A stretch of 64,000 bases of DNA from assembly GCF_900188175.1 (NCBI RefSeq), contig NZ_FZOQ01000010.1:62001-126000 (forward strand), written 5' to 3'. The position numbers and the translations under genes were made by a program. Below the pieces are notes generated by a model that was not told the origin of the DNA, did no database searches, and saw only the letters and a program-made list of their open reading frames with translations. This DNA is from Pontibacter ummariensis (lineage in GTDB: Bacteria; Bacteroidota; Bacteroidia; Cytophagales; Hymenobacteraceae). Of the stretch, positions 17,009 through 26,393 are shown in pieces (within the stretch, counting starts at the first letter, position 1; the number at the start of each line of letters is the position of its first letter).

Positions 17009-20000
17009 CTACTTGCCTCCCGTTACGACAGCCATTCTCCTGCTTCCGGCACCATTGTTCTCGAACAGCACGTTGAGCACCGTGAAGAGCATTTGCCCGC
17101 TCGCAGCTTTGTCGTTTTTGAACACCAGGTATAGGTCCTGAAAGCCGGTAGCACTCTTCAGGCTGGCCTTCGCCTGCTGTGGCGGCGTGTTAGGCCCTGC
17201 CCCACTGGTAGCCATGATTGGGTCAGACTGCCCTAACAGTTCCCCATCCGGACTGCCCAGGCGCACCTCTATCGTGCCGCCAGTCATGCCGTATTCTTTA
17301 GAGGCCATAGCGCTAAAGGTTAACTGGTTGATCCCAGACATATCGACATTCTTAAAGGCAATGTGAGAACCAGAGGCCGAGGCAATTACTAATTCCATCC
17401 CGTTTGGTAGTTTATACTTCTGTATGCCCTCAAAGGCATCGGCTTTAGAAGCAGGCACATTCGGGTTACGTAGTATGAAGTTCTGCTCAGAGGCAAGGCC
17501 TTTGATGCCATTAGCTCCTTTATCCTGGTAAGCCGCACGCAACATGTACACGCCTACCCCTTTGTCGCCCTCTGGTAAAGCGGTGGTGTAAGTACCCTTT
17601 ACCGGCAACGATGGGGATGCAGCTTTCTCTTCAGAAAGGCTCAGGATGTAGTTCACCATTTCTCTTGCATCAGCCTGTGACAGCTGCGGGTGCGCGCTCA
17701 TCGACACCTCACCCCACACGCCACTGCCACCAGAAATAACTTTCTTTACCAGCTGATCAGCTGCAGCTTTATCGCCTTTGTATTTCAGCGCCACTTGCTT
17801 GTAAGACGGGCCAATGGACTTCTTATCTAGCCCATGACAAGCTTTACAGTCGCTACCCTCGATTAGCGTAAGGCCTTTGTTTAGCTGAGCGGAAGCATCG
17901 GCGCTACGGTGTCCCATGGCAATCGCAACTTTATCGAAGCCTTCCGGTAGGTAATCGATGGTTACAGCCACCTGCTCTGGCTTTATTTTGCCAGTAGCCA
18001 GGCTTCCGTCTTCTTTATCGATCACTTTTACCTCGTATGCGATCGTCTGGCCCGGGAAGAAGAACGTCTTGTTGCCCTGCGTTACCTCAAAGGCCAGCGC
18101 TGGCGGCTCATTGCCTGCCTGTAATTCCAAAGACTTGCTGCTGCTTTCGCCTTTGGTGTCGGTTACGGTAAGCGTTGCCTTGTATACCCCTGCTTTATCG
18201 AGGGTAACAGATGGGTTAGCCTCTGAGAAGGCCTGCTTGGTACCAGTAGCCGATGTTACTGTCCACTTGTAGTCCAACTCGTCATGGTCATAATCATGCG
18301 TGCCTTCCGAAGACAGGGCTACCTTCATTGGCAATGCACCTGCCTGCTTGTCCGCCATCACCTCTACGACCGGCTTACGGTTACCGCCATTGTATTCGAT
18401 TTTTACCAGGCGCGCATCATCGTTCCCCTGGAACCAGCCCGTTCCGTACTCCAGCATGTACAGGTCGCCCTCCGGGCTAAACGCCATATCCATTGGGTTC
18501 GAGAACTTGTGGCTTGGCATAAACTGCTCCATCGACACAAAGTTCCCTTCTTTGTCCATGGTGACGGCCATGATCCAGCCGCGCATCCAATCATAAATAA
18601 AAAGCTTGCCGTCGTAGTAAGACGGGAAGGCGCGTGAAGCATTTTTAAACTGATCCTGGTAGTAAACAGGGCCTGCCATGGCGTTGCGGCCACCGGAACC
18701 TACGAGCGGGAACTCTTTTGACTCCGCGTAAGGGTACCAGATAAAGGCGCTCTGTGCCGGCGGCAGTTCGTTGAGGCCGGTATTGTTAGGAGAGGTATTG
18801 ACAGGCTTGTTTACATCGAACTTAGCCCCGGACTTACCGGCAGCGAAATCATATTTGTTATAGGCCTTGTTGTCTCCTATAAAGTGTGGCCAGCCAAAGT
18901 TTCCGGCCTTGCGGGCCTGCCCTACTTCATCAAAACCCTCCGGACCTCTGTCTTCGGCCGCCTCTTTGGAATCCGGGCCTACCTCACCCCAGTACACGAA
19001 GCCTGTTTTCTGGTCCACGGAGATGCGGAAAGGATTACGGTGTCCCATCGTATAGATCTCTGGTCTGGTCTTCGCCGTTCCTTTCGGGAAGAGGTTGCCC
19101 TCCGGTATGGTATAGGTGCCATCATCTTCCGGGTGGATGCGGATAATCTTACCACGCAGGTCGTTGGTGTTGGCAGAGGACTTCTGGGCATCCCAGGAAT
19201 TGCGGCCAGGGCGCTCGTCAGAAGGACTAAAGCCGTTAGAAGCATGCGGGTTGGTGTTGTCACCGGTAGACAGGTAGAGGTTACCCTGGGCATCGAAAGC
19301 GATAGAGCCGCCTGTGTGGCAGCATTCCTCCCGCTGTACAGGTATTTCCAGGAGCACTTTCTTCGAGTCCAGCAAGAGCTCGTCGCCGCGCATTTCGTAA
19401 CGGGTCAGTATGTTTTTGGCCTCATCCCCGGCCGCTGAATAGAACAGATAAATCCAGTTGTTCTTTTCAAAGTTAGGGTCCTGTGCCAGCCCCAGCAGCC
19501 CGTCTTCAGCTTCCTTTTCCTTGCCCTCCTTGTCCACATACTTTGTGCTAACCGGGATCGTGGCGATCACTTTCACCTTCCCGGTTTTAGGGCTGTATAG
19601 CTTTACGTTTCCGCGGCGCTCTATAAACAGCACGCGGCCATCCTTCAGCACCGTCAGCTCCATCGGCTCTTCCAGTTTCTCGTCCAGCACAACCTTGGTG
19701 AACCTGTTTTCTTCGGGCATGCGCGGGGTACGCACCTTCTCATAATCAAGCGGCTTTGGCTCGTCGCCTCCCAGCACATAGTTCAGGCCTCCCCAAAGGT
19801 GCTGCAGTACCAGGGGCTCAGAGAAAGACTCGTCTGTGTGGCCAATGCTGGTATAGAAAGAACGGCCTCCGGCATATTCATGAAACCAGCTCATGGGATG
19901 GTGCTCGCCGTTCGTGCCCCCTTCATAAGACTTCTCGTCAATAGTTACCAGCACCTTGATATCCGGGTTGATCTGCTTGAAGTTGTAGAACTCATCTTCC

Positions 20001-20518
20001 CGCTCCCAGCGCTCAGGCAAGCCGGTCGTAGCCGGGTTGGTTTTATCCACTACCAGGAAAGTACCTTTCTTTACATTGGGGTTGTTCGGATGACTCTCGA
20101 AATAAGCTCCTACCAGCTTCCCGTACCAGGGCCAGTCATACTCTGTATCAGTTGCCGCGTGTATGCCCAGAAAGCCACCCCCGGCCTCCACGTAGCGCTC
20201 AAAGTTATTTTGCTGCTCCGGGTTTAATACATCACCAGTAGTACTCAAAAACACGACTGCTTTGTAGCGCTTCAGGTTCTCCTCATTGAAATTAGAGGCG
20301 TCTTCGGTTGTGTCCACGACAAAGCCATGCTCCTGCCCCATCTTTAGGAGGGCCGCCTGCCCTGCAGGAATTGAGGAGTGCCGAAAACCAGCCGTTTTAC
20401 TGAAGACCAACACCCGGGCTGGCCCTTCCTCGGTGGAGCATGAAAAGAGACCGGCGAGCATTACAAACAGGCCGGCTACAAAGCCAAAGGACTTTGCAAA
20501 ATGGTGATGTTTTCCCAT
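17009..20518 (-). CDS. Multidomain lipoprotein: ThuA + soluble sugar dehydrogenase + PKD + cytochrome c + CBM6
   Basis: This 1169-residue protein carries a lipoprotein signal (LFVMLAGLFSC, Cys27). The domains in order are as follows. A ThuA-type glutamine-amidotransferase-like domain spans about 33-250 (VLVFSKTAGFRHSSIP, GGGFLGIHAATDTEYDW). A PQQ-dependent-type glucose/sorbosone dehydrogenase propeller spans about 265-700 (EDGLLGLAQDPNFEKN, YTMGHRNPFRISVD). A PKD domain covers about 730-810. A class I cytochrome c has CKACH at 891-895 and a likely Met ligand near 940 (VSMSAHPQ). A CBM6-like carbohydrate-binding domain lies at about 1005-1158. The fusion suggests a surface or periplasmic machine that binds a glycan, oxidises a sugar and passes electrons to haem. 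ThuA proteins are linked to disaccharide 3-keto metabolism. It appears to be transcribed alone. Confidence 0.9.
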   Translation of the reverse strand: MGKHHHFAKSFGFVAGLFVMLAGLFSCSTEEGPARVLVFSKTAGFRHSSIPAGQAALLKMGQEHGFVVDTTEDASNFNEENLKRYKAVVFLSTTGDVLNPEQQNNFERYVEAGGGFLGIHAATDTEYDWPWYGKLVGAYFESHPNNPNVKKGTFLVVDKTNPATTGLPERWEREDEFYNFKQINPDIKVLVTIDEKSYEGGTNGEHHPMSWFHEYAGGRSFYTSIGHTDESFSEPLVLQHLWGGLNYVLGGDEPKPLDYEKVRTPRMPEENRFTKVVLDEKLEEPMELTVLKDGRVLFIERRGNVKLYSPKTGKVKVIATIPVSTKYVDKEGKEKEAEDGLLGLAQDPNFEKNNWIYLFYSAAGDEAKNILTRYEMRGDELLLDSKKVLLEIPVQREECCHTGGSIAFDAQGNLYLSTGDNTNPHASNGFSPSDERPGRNSWDAQKSSANTNDLRGKIIRIHPEDDGTYTIPEGNLFPKGTAKTRPEIYTMGHRNPFRISVDQKTGFVYWGEVGPDSKEAAEDRGPEGFDEVGQARKAGNFGWPHFIGDNKAYNKYDFAAGKSGAKFDVNKPVNTSPNNTGLNELPPAQSAFIWYPYAESKEFPLVGSGGRNAMAGPVYYQDQFKNASRAFPSYYDGKLFIYDWMRGWIMAVTMDKEGNFVSMEQFMPSHKFSNPMDMAFSPEGDLYMLEYGTGWFQGNDDARLVKIEYNGGNRKPVVEVMADKQAGALPMKVALSSEGTHDYDHDELDYKWTVTSATGTKQAFSEANPSVTLDKAGVYKATLTVTDTKGESSSKSLELQAGNEPPALAFEVTQGNKTFFFPGQTIAYEVKVIDKEDGSLATGKIKPEQVAVTIDYLPEGFDKVAIAMGHRSADASAQLNKGLTLIEGSDCKACHGLDKKSIGPSYKQVALKYKGDKAAADQLVKKVISGGSGVWGEVSMSAHPQLSQADAREMVNYILSLSEEKAASPSLPVKGTYTTALPEGDKGVGVYMLRAAYQDKGANGIKGLASEQNFILRNPNVPASKADAFEGIQKYKLPNGMELVIASASGSHIAFKNVDMSGINQLTFSAMASKEYGMTGGTIEVRLGSPDGELLGQSDPIMATSGAGPNTPPQQAKASLKSATGFQDLYLVFKNDKAASGQMLFTVLNVLFENNGAGSRRMAVVTGGK

Positions 20519-20890
20519 GAGGTTCAGGAGTTAATAGTTTGTTAGTTAAATGGACGAAATAAAAGAAACCTAACGCCTTGTAGCGCACAATGCGTCATGA
20601 TGACATAATGATAGAAATATTATTTTGTTTATCCAACATGTTGCATAATTCATTTAGCTAAAAGCCTGATTACTCACTTATTGGGCCACAGCTACTTATG
20701 AATAGCCCGATAGGAACTTAACAAAAGCGAAACAGAAAGTACACCAGGAACAGCTAATGTAGCTGGTACAGCCATTAGCAGCCTTAAAATGAGTTTACCT
20801 TTGTTTGCCTGTATGCGTAGGCCAACACAGGAGGGTACGTCCGAAGACTACGTCTCTCCTGGATTAAAGCGGCAAACAGCAGAAAGACAC
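20519..20890. promoter_or_regulatory. Divergent promoter region between the ThuA-fusion gene and the broken monooxygenase
   Basis: This region contains the palindromes CAACATGTTG (20634-20643) and TTTAGCTAAA (20653-20662), and GATTACTCACTTATT (20668-20682), one member of the recurring intergenic motif. An upstream ATG at 20789 would extend the monooxygenase by 34 residues, but these do not look like the family. Confidence 0.45.
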
Positions 20891-22380
20891 ATGAGAGCGG
20901 ACTTCCAGGTAAGAATTGTTGGGGCAGGCTTTGCGGGGTTAACAGCTGCTTTACGCCTGAAAAAGAGTGGCAGGAACTCCTTTGTCCTCTTCGAAAGAGC
21001 CACAGAGGTCGGTGGCACCTGGCGGGAGAACCTTTACCCCGGCTGCGCCTGCGATGTTGCCTCTCCCCTCTACTCCTTTGCTGATGAACCAAACCCTGAT
21101 TGGCGCAAGTTGTATTCGGAGCAACCGGATATTTTACACTACCTGAAAGCTGTTGTCTCCAAAAACACCTGGCCAAGCACATTCGCTTCCGCTCAGATAT
21201 TGTAGCAGCCAGATTCTTGCCTGAAGATGCGCTGTGGCTGGTAACCGACAGGCAGGGGAACAGCACTGCGGTAAAGGTCCTACTCCTGGGGCTAGGGCCC
21301 TTGAACCGTCCCCATGTTCCTGATTTTCCAGGTCTGGGATGCTACAGCGGCCAGTACTTCCACTCCGCCCGCTGGGATACCTCATTTAACTGGAAAGGGA
21401 AACGCGTGGGGGTGATTGGCACAGGGGCCAGCGCTGTGCAGATCGTGCCTGGCATCGCCCCGGAGGTAGCACAGCTCACCGTTTTCCAGCGAACGCCCGC
21501 CTGGGTTAGTCACCGCTTCGACAAACGGTTTCCCCCCTTCTCCAACTGGTTATTCAAGCGATTTCCCATCCTGCAGAAACTCTTGCGAGAGGCTATTTAC
21601 TGGGTAAGTGAGTTTATAGGCCTGGGATTTATCGGCAACAAACGTATAAGCAAACTCCTGACCTGGCTGTCGCTCCGAAAGCTAAAGAAGGAAGTGAAGG
21701 ATTCAGACACACGAAGAAAGCTCACACCCAACTACACGATTGGTTGCAAACGGATCCTTCGGTCCGATGACTACTATCCAGCCTTCAACCGGTCGAATGT
21801 GCACCTCGTTACCGAGCCTATACAGCAATTTGCTCCCAAGGGCATTCTAACCTCTGACGCCATGGAGCACCAACTGAATGCCGTTGTGTTCGCGACGGGC
21901 TTTGTGGCGGCTGATATGGACTTGTACACTAAAGTAATTGGCAGCGAGGGGAACAACCTCCTAGATGAATGGCAGGCAAAAGGAGCCGAAGCCTACAAAG
22001 GAACGACCGTATCGGGCTATCCGAACCTTGCTTTTATCCTGGGCCCTAACACTGGGCTGGGCCACAACTCAGTCGTGCATATGATGGAGTCCCAAATGAA
22101 CTACATCATGCAGTACATCCAGTACCTGGAGCGAAGTGGCGAGGACAGTTACCTGAACTTAAAAGAAGAAGTACAGCAGGCCTACAACAACAGGCTACAG
22201 CAAGAGCTGAAAAATACCGTCTGGGCTTCCGGCTGCAAGAGTTGGTACCTGAACAAGAAGGGAAAAAACACGACCCTCTATCCCCGCCTCACGGTTACCT
22301 TCCGGAAAGAAACCAGGCACTTTAACCCCGAAGCCTACCAAGTCCTGAAAGCAGCAAGCAGAAACCCAGCCCAAGTCTAA
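20891..22380 (+). pseudogene. Flavin-containing monooxygenase (Baeyer-Villiger type), frameshifted
   Basis: Two overlapping open frames encode the two parts of one protein of about 495 residues. The first part has the FAD-binding GAGFAGL near residue 10 and GGTWRENLYPGCACD. The second has the Baeyer-Villiger-like motif YSGQYFHSARW, the NADPH-binding GVIGTGASA, ATGFVAADM and C-terminal GCKSWYLNKKGKN. The frame breaks at a five-A run (21161-21165). Adding one A would give SKKHLAKHIRF, which fits family members, so a single-base loss in a homopolymer is the simplest explanation. The enzyme would insert or add oxygen on a ketone or other lipophilic substrate using NADPH. The start at 20891 places the Rossmann motif at the normal distance. 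A sequencing error cannot be excluded. Confidence 0.85.
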
Positions 22381-22402
22381 GCATTGTTGCCTACTATTTA
22401 TG

Positions 22403-22673
22403 GTGGACCACCACCCGGACTATGTTCTTATCGGCGAAGGCGGGCCGTTATGCTCAAATCGGTTGACAAGGCCATTAACATGATGATGAACAGTTCGGAG
22501 CTGAGCCGGTTGGCAACGTAAAATATAGGACAGGATGCGGGGCTTTTGTGTCCATACTGGAATTTGCAACGGGCAAGCAGGCCTTTAGTGGGCAAGTACG
22601 GAACGATGCTGCTTCGCCCCAGGTAGTTTCTCTTCAGGCCTTAAGGAGGGAACGCGAAAGCTTTTTAGAGTAG
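22403..22673 (+). pseudogene. Remnant of a NagD-type HAD phosphatase
   Basis: Pieces of one protein family appear in shifting frames: HHPDYVLIGEG, then SVDKAINMMMNSSEL, then TGCGAFVSILEFATGKQAF and ASPQVVSLQAL, ending at a stop at 22671-22673. In intact HAD-IIA (NagD/AraL-like) phosphatases these segments occur in this order (VVGEG, KA...LIATNPD, PGCGA...ATG, GKPSP). The N-terminal half with the catalytic aspartates is missing and several frameshifts are present, so it is a decayed gene. It lies directly after the frameshifted monooxygenase. Confidence 0.7.
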
Positions 22674-22714
22674 CTAGGTAACGTAACGGCCTTTGTAGAA
22701 GTCTGCCGAAAATA

Positions 22715-22747
22715 AAAAAGCACCCTACAGGGCAGGGCGCCTTTCCA
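22715..22747 (-). terminator. Probable terminator downstream of dacB
   Basis: GCACCCT and AGGGCGC arms around 22720-22740 form a hairpin with one mismatch, followed on the minus strand by TTTTTTATTTT. It lies about 200 bp beyond the DacB stop codon. In the other direction it could also stop reading from the decayed plus-strand genes. Confidence 0.6.
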
Positions 22748-22940
22748 AGCTATGAAAACAAACTTAATGCACAAATGTAGCAGGCCGCTTCTAATAATCC
22801 CAATCAATAATTTCTATAAGGGCATTGAGCAAGCCTATAAGTAAAAATTTTAATATTTAAAGGCCACAGCTAGCTTCCTTTTGCCTCTGCTTCGCCCTAT
22901 GATAGCCGTCCAATGCGTCATTGATCGTTAGCTAGCCCTG

Positions 22941-24341
22941 CTACTTTAGCTCATCTAATACGTTGTACATTTTTCTTACCAATGCTCCCGAAGAACCATT
23001 GTAATTATTGATGAGGAAGGAGAAAACATATTCATTCCCATCTTTTGCCTTGTGATACCCGGTGTACCCTTTCACGCCTCGGATAGTGCCACTTTTCATT
23101 TTCATATCGTTATACAGTGGCAACGACGCGTAAAAACCGTCGAACCAGGGCTGCTTCCGGGCATGCTGCAAGACCTTAACCTGTGCCTGGGTTGTTACGC
23201 GGTTTAAGGGTGACAAGCCAGAGCCATCCACGATGTTCAGTTCTGTTTCAGGGATACCTCTTGTTTTCCAGAGGTTTTGAATAGCCTCCACCCCTGCGTC
23301 AGTAGAGCCAACACCGCTTTTCTGATAACCTATTGTCCGCAACAACGCCTCTCCATACAGATTAACGCTTTTCCTGTTAAACCAGTAAATGATGCTGTCG
23401 AGTGAGGGAGACGTGACAGTATAGAAAGGTGCATATTTTGCCTGCTGGTTGGCAGTTCCTCTGCTATCTACTACCACCTTACCGGTACTGCGAATGCCTG
23501 CTTCAGTTAAGGCATCCTGCAGGGTGCCTGCGAACTGGTCTGAGGCGGCAGGCAAAGCACCTGAGATTTTAAAACGGCTTTCATTCACAGGAATCGTACC
23601 CCTGATCACGCCGGTCGTACCGTTTACAGGGAAATAGATATAGGCGTTGTCGCCTGTACCGGCCGCCGCTGAGCTTAGTTCTGAGCGTAACTTATAGCCC
23701 TTGAGCTCAGGCACGGTACCCACAATACTAACCGGGTCACCTATATTTTTCCCGGACCTCAGCATTACATCAAACTGATTCTCCCGCCAGTTAAGCTTGG
23801 CCGGACCTGCCCCGTAGTAGTTGCCGACATCCTGCCACATCCAGCCATCGGGAATGGCTTCCTCGTTCCAACCCTCATTATCCACCGTAATGGAACTGAT
23901 GTGCTTTACTCCTTGCCTGCTAATAGCCTGCGTTAGTTCCTTTAACACCGCCTCGTCCTTCGTGTTTCCCCAACGCCAGCTCCCTAGTGTCGGGTCTCCC
24001 GTGGGCATAATCAATAGTTTGCCTTCCTCCCCTGTTTTAGCAAGAGCAAACTTCGTTTTATACTGGAACCCGTCTCCCAACAGCTCATAAGCGCTGGCAC
24101 TGGTAATGATTTTTTGCGTAGAAGCTGGAGCAAGGCCCAGCTGGCTGTTCTGGTCAAATACCACTTTGCCTGTTTTGGCATCCACCACATACAAAGAGGC
24201 GATGCCATTTCGCAGCTGTGGATCGTTTTGGAAAGTCTTGAAAGCGGAAGCAAGCCGGCCGGACACCGATTGGGCCAGCGCCAGGGAGTGCATCAAAGTG
24301 CAGAGTAAGAGAAGGGCTACTCTTAAGGTTAGTTGTCGCAT
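22941..24341 (-). CDS. dacB: D-alanyl-D-alanine carboxypeptidase/endopeptidase, peptidase S13
   Basis: The 466-residue protein has a signal peptide (1-24, ending LALAQ) and the three active-site motifs of penicillin-binding protein 4-type enzymes: SxxK as Ser74-Thr-Gln-Lys77 in PASTQK, SxN as Ser325-Val-Asn327 in KSVNLYGE, and KTG as Lys416-Ser-Gly418 in MKSGTIRG. It trims or cuts peptidoglycan peptides in the periplasm. Length fits the family. The third motif is KSG instead of KTG, a substitution that occurs in this class. It is a housekeeping gene among sugar-utilisation genes and appears monocistronic. Confidence 0.93.
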   Translation of the reverse strand: MRQLTLRVALLLLCTLMHSLALAQSVSGRLASAFKTFQNDPQLRNGIASLYVVDAKTGKVVFDQNSQLGLAPASTQKIITSASAYELLGDGFQYKTKFALAKTGEEGKLLIMPTGDPTLGSWRWGNTKDEAVLKELTQAISRQGVKHISSITVDNEGWNEEAIPDGWMWQDVGNYYGAGPAKLNWRENQFDVMLRSGKNIGDPVSIVGTVPELKGYKLRSELSSAAAGTGDNAYIYFPVNGTTGVIRGTIPVNESRFKISGALPAASDQFAGTLQDALTEAGIRSTGKVVVDSRGTANQQAKYAPFYTVTSPSLDSIIYWFNRKSVNLYGEALLRTIGYQKSGVGSTDAGVEAIQNLWKTRGIPETELNIVDGSGLSPLNRVTTQAQVKVLQHARKQPWFDGFYASLPLYNDMKMKSGTIRGVKGYTGYHKAKDGNEYVFSFLINNYNGSSGALVRKMYNVLDELK

Positions 24342-24551
24342 CCCCTAAATTAAGAAAAAACAGGGACGCTAAGAAAACAACCAGGTCTACACAAAGCCAT
24401 GAAGGTCATGAAAGTGATAGTTACGTTTTCTGCATGGTCTATTCGGCCAGCTTAGCTACACAACCCAAGCGTACAACAGCGGTCACGAGGGAAGGACTGT
24501 GCCGGTCCCAACAAGCAAACATGCTGTCACTGCCCGGTATAGTCAGACGCG

Positions 24552-25931
24552 CTATCTGCCGTTCTCCACTTTAAACACCCAGGCATGCATGCTAGGCGTG
24601 TTGCCTGGAGTCAGGGCTGGTGGAGTAATGGTGAGCTTCCCGTTCCTGACAGAAGCCTTCACCGGCGCTTTTGTCCCCAGCATGCTCACTTTTCCCACCT
24701 TTTCTACGCCGTCCACCTTAAAAGGCTTTTCCGGCCACTTTGTGCAGATAACGAACAGATCCTTGCCTTTGGCAGTGTAGAAAACACTTTGCTCCTTCAT
24801 GTCCTGTGGCCGCTTCTCCCAGGCAGTAGTGCCGTAAATTGCCTCCCCGTTTACTTTCAGCCAGTCACCCATGTCCAGCAGGCGCTCCTGCATGATCACA
24901 GGGATAAGTCCGTCGGCCTTAGGCCCCACGTTGAGCAACAGGTTACCGCCATGGCTTACCTTATCGATCAGCAGGTCTATCAGCTGCTTGGAGGTAAAGT
25001 AGTGGTCAGTGGTCTCGAAGCGGTTATAGCCGTAGGAGGTACCGATGCCCCTGCTCTCCTCCCAGGGATGCGAACCGGCTTCCCCGATTCCTTCCTCGTT
25101 ATGTACCAGGTCATACTCGGTGGTGTAGTAGTCGCCGTGTTTGCTGCGGGTCTCGCTTCCCCAGCGGTCATTTGCCACCACCGTCTCCTTTACCGGCGAC
25201 TCGTTGTACAGCCAGGCCAGGAACTCCTCGCTTTTCCATTTATCACTGGTATAATCCCACTCCCCGTCCGAAAAAATTACCTCCGGCTTATAGCGCACTA
25301 CAAGATCTTTCATCTGCGGAATCATGTGCTCGTCTACCCATTGGTCCAGGGTAGCCTCTTTGTACAGCGGGTGGCTCCACTCCAGCAAAGAGTAGTAAAA
25401 GCCCATACGCAGCCCCTGCTGGCGCACCGCCTCCGTCAGCTCGCCGGCTATATCGCGATGGGGCCCGATGTCCACGCTGTTCCAACGTGGACTTTCCGCA
25501 CTGGGCCACAGGCTAAACCCATCATGGTGCTTGGAGGTGAGCACGACGTACTTCGCCCCGGATTGCTGGAACAGCTCCGCCCATTTGTCAGGATTAAAAT
25601 ACTCCGCCTTAAACATGGGGGCAAAGTCCTGGTAAGTGAAGTTCTCGCCATAGTGCTTGGCGTGGTGCTTCAGGAACAGTTCGTTCTTGGTCAACAGCCT
25701 GTTCTCGTAGTGCTCTGCATATTTCTCATACACTCCTTCCACCTCATCCACGGGGGCATAAGCAGGCACGGCATAAGGCCCCCAATGAATGAAAATACCG
25801 AACTTGGCGTCCTTCCACCACTCCGGCGTTTCCCGCTTGTCCAGCGACTCCCAGTTTGCTTCATACTGCTGTGCCATGGTATTACCAATTGTGAAGGCAA
25901 TTAACATCAAACTATAAAGGGCTCTTTTCAT
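24552..25931 (-). CDS. Alpha-L-fucosidase, GH29, secreted
   Basis: The 459-residue protein has a signal peptide (1-20, ending GNTMAQ). GH29 signatures are WWKDAKFGIFIHWGPYAVP (39-57, fucose-binding His-Trp), TSKHHDGFSLW (132-142) and the nucleophile Asp222 in VIFSDGEWD. The catalytic domain fills about 25-360 and a short beta-sandwich follows. It retains configuration and releases L-fucose from glycans. The released fucose could feed the L-fucose operon at 56445-61571. The gene stands alone and diverges from the large propeller-HEAT gene. Confidence 0.93.
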   Translation of the reverse strand: MKRALYSLMLIAFTIGNTMAQQYEANWESLDKRETPEWWKDAKFGIFIHWGPYAVPAYAPVDEVEGVYEKYAEHYENRLLTKNELFLKHHAKHYGENFTYQDFAPMFKAEYFNPDKWAELFQQSGAKYVVLTSKHHDGFSLWPSAESPRWNSVDIGPHRDIAGELTEAVRQQGLRMGFYYSLLEWSHPLYKEATLDQWVDEHMIPQMKDLVVRYKPEVIFSDGEWDYTSDKWKSEEFLAWLYNESPVKETVVANDRWGSETRSKHGDYYTTEYDLVHNEEGIGEAGSHPWEESRGIGTSYGYNRFETTDHYFTSKQLIDLLIDKVSHGGNLLLNVGPKADGLIPVIMQERLLDMGDWLKVNGEAIYGTTAWEKRPQDMKEQSVFYTAKGKDLFVICTKWPEKPFKVDGVEKVGKVSMLGTKAPVKASVRNGKLTITPPALTPGNTPSMHAWVFKVENGR

Positions 25932-26393
25932 GGGGCTGACTGTTATTGTGCTTGGAGGAATAAGAGGCTACAAGGGAATAAAGGTGATTCCCCAAAGTAA
26001 ATGGCTTGTATACTTTTCGGCACCAATGTCTCAACAATAACCTAATACAGGCAGTAGCGGTATAAGGCAAAGTTTTAACTTGCGGAGCGATTACTCACGT
26101 ATTTTTCACACTATAATCAAAGAAAAACTTTTTTCTGTAGTTTTCCCACTATCTATTTCTTAATTTCAGAATTAGCAAAGCGGCCGTGGCCTGTACGAAC
26201 ACAAGCTACAGACGGAAAAGAAGCCTTCTTTTTTTTCTTAAAGCCAGTCTACTTCAGGACAAACGGCATCGGTTGTTCCTGTTGGTTTACTCGAACATTT
26301 AAAGTTTCTTCCTTAAAGTACCCAACTCCAGGAAAGAAGCACAGCCCATAGTTACAGAATACCTTACACGAACCCTCATTAAAATAACCTAAC
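25932..26393. promoter_or_regulatory. Divergent promoter region, fucosidase / propeller-HEAT-cytochrome gene
   Basis: These 462 bases contain no gene. GATTACTCACGTATTTTT (26089-26106), a member of the recurring intergenic motif family, lies 158 bp upstream of the fucosidase. I see no certain promoter boxes; AT-rich stretches around 26100-26170 are the likely place. Confidence 0.45.

Noticed and set aside
24585-25904. A long plus-strand open frame antisense to the fucosidase gene
   Set aside because: The sense strand encodes a complete GH29 enzyme; the antisense frame is a codon-usage shadow.
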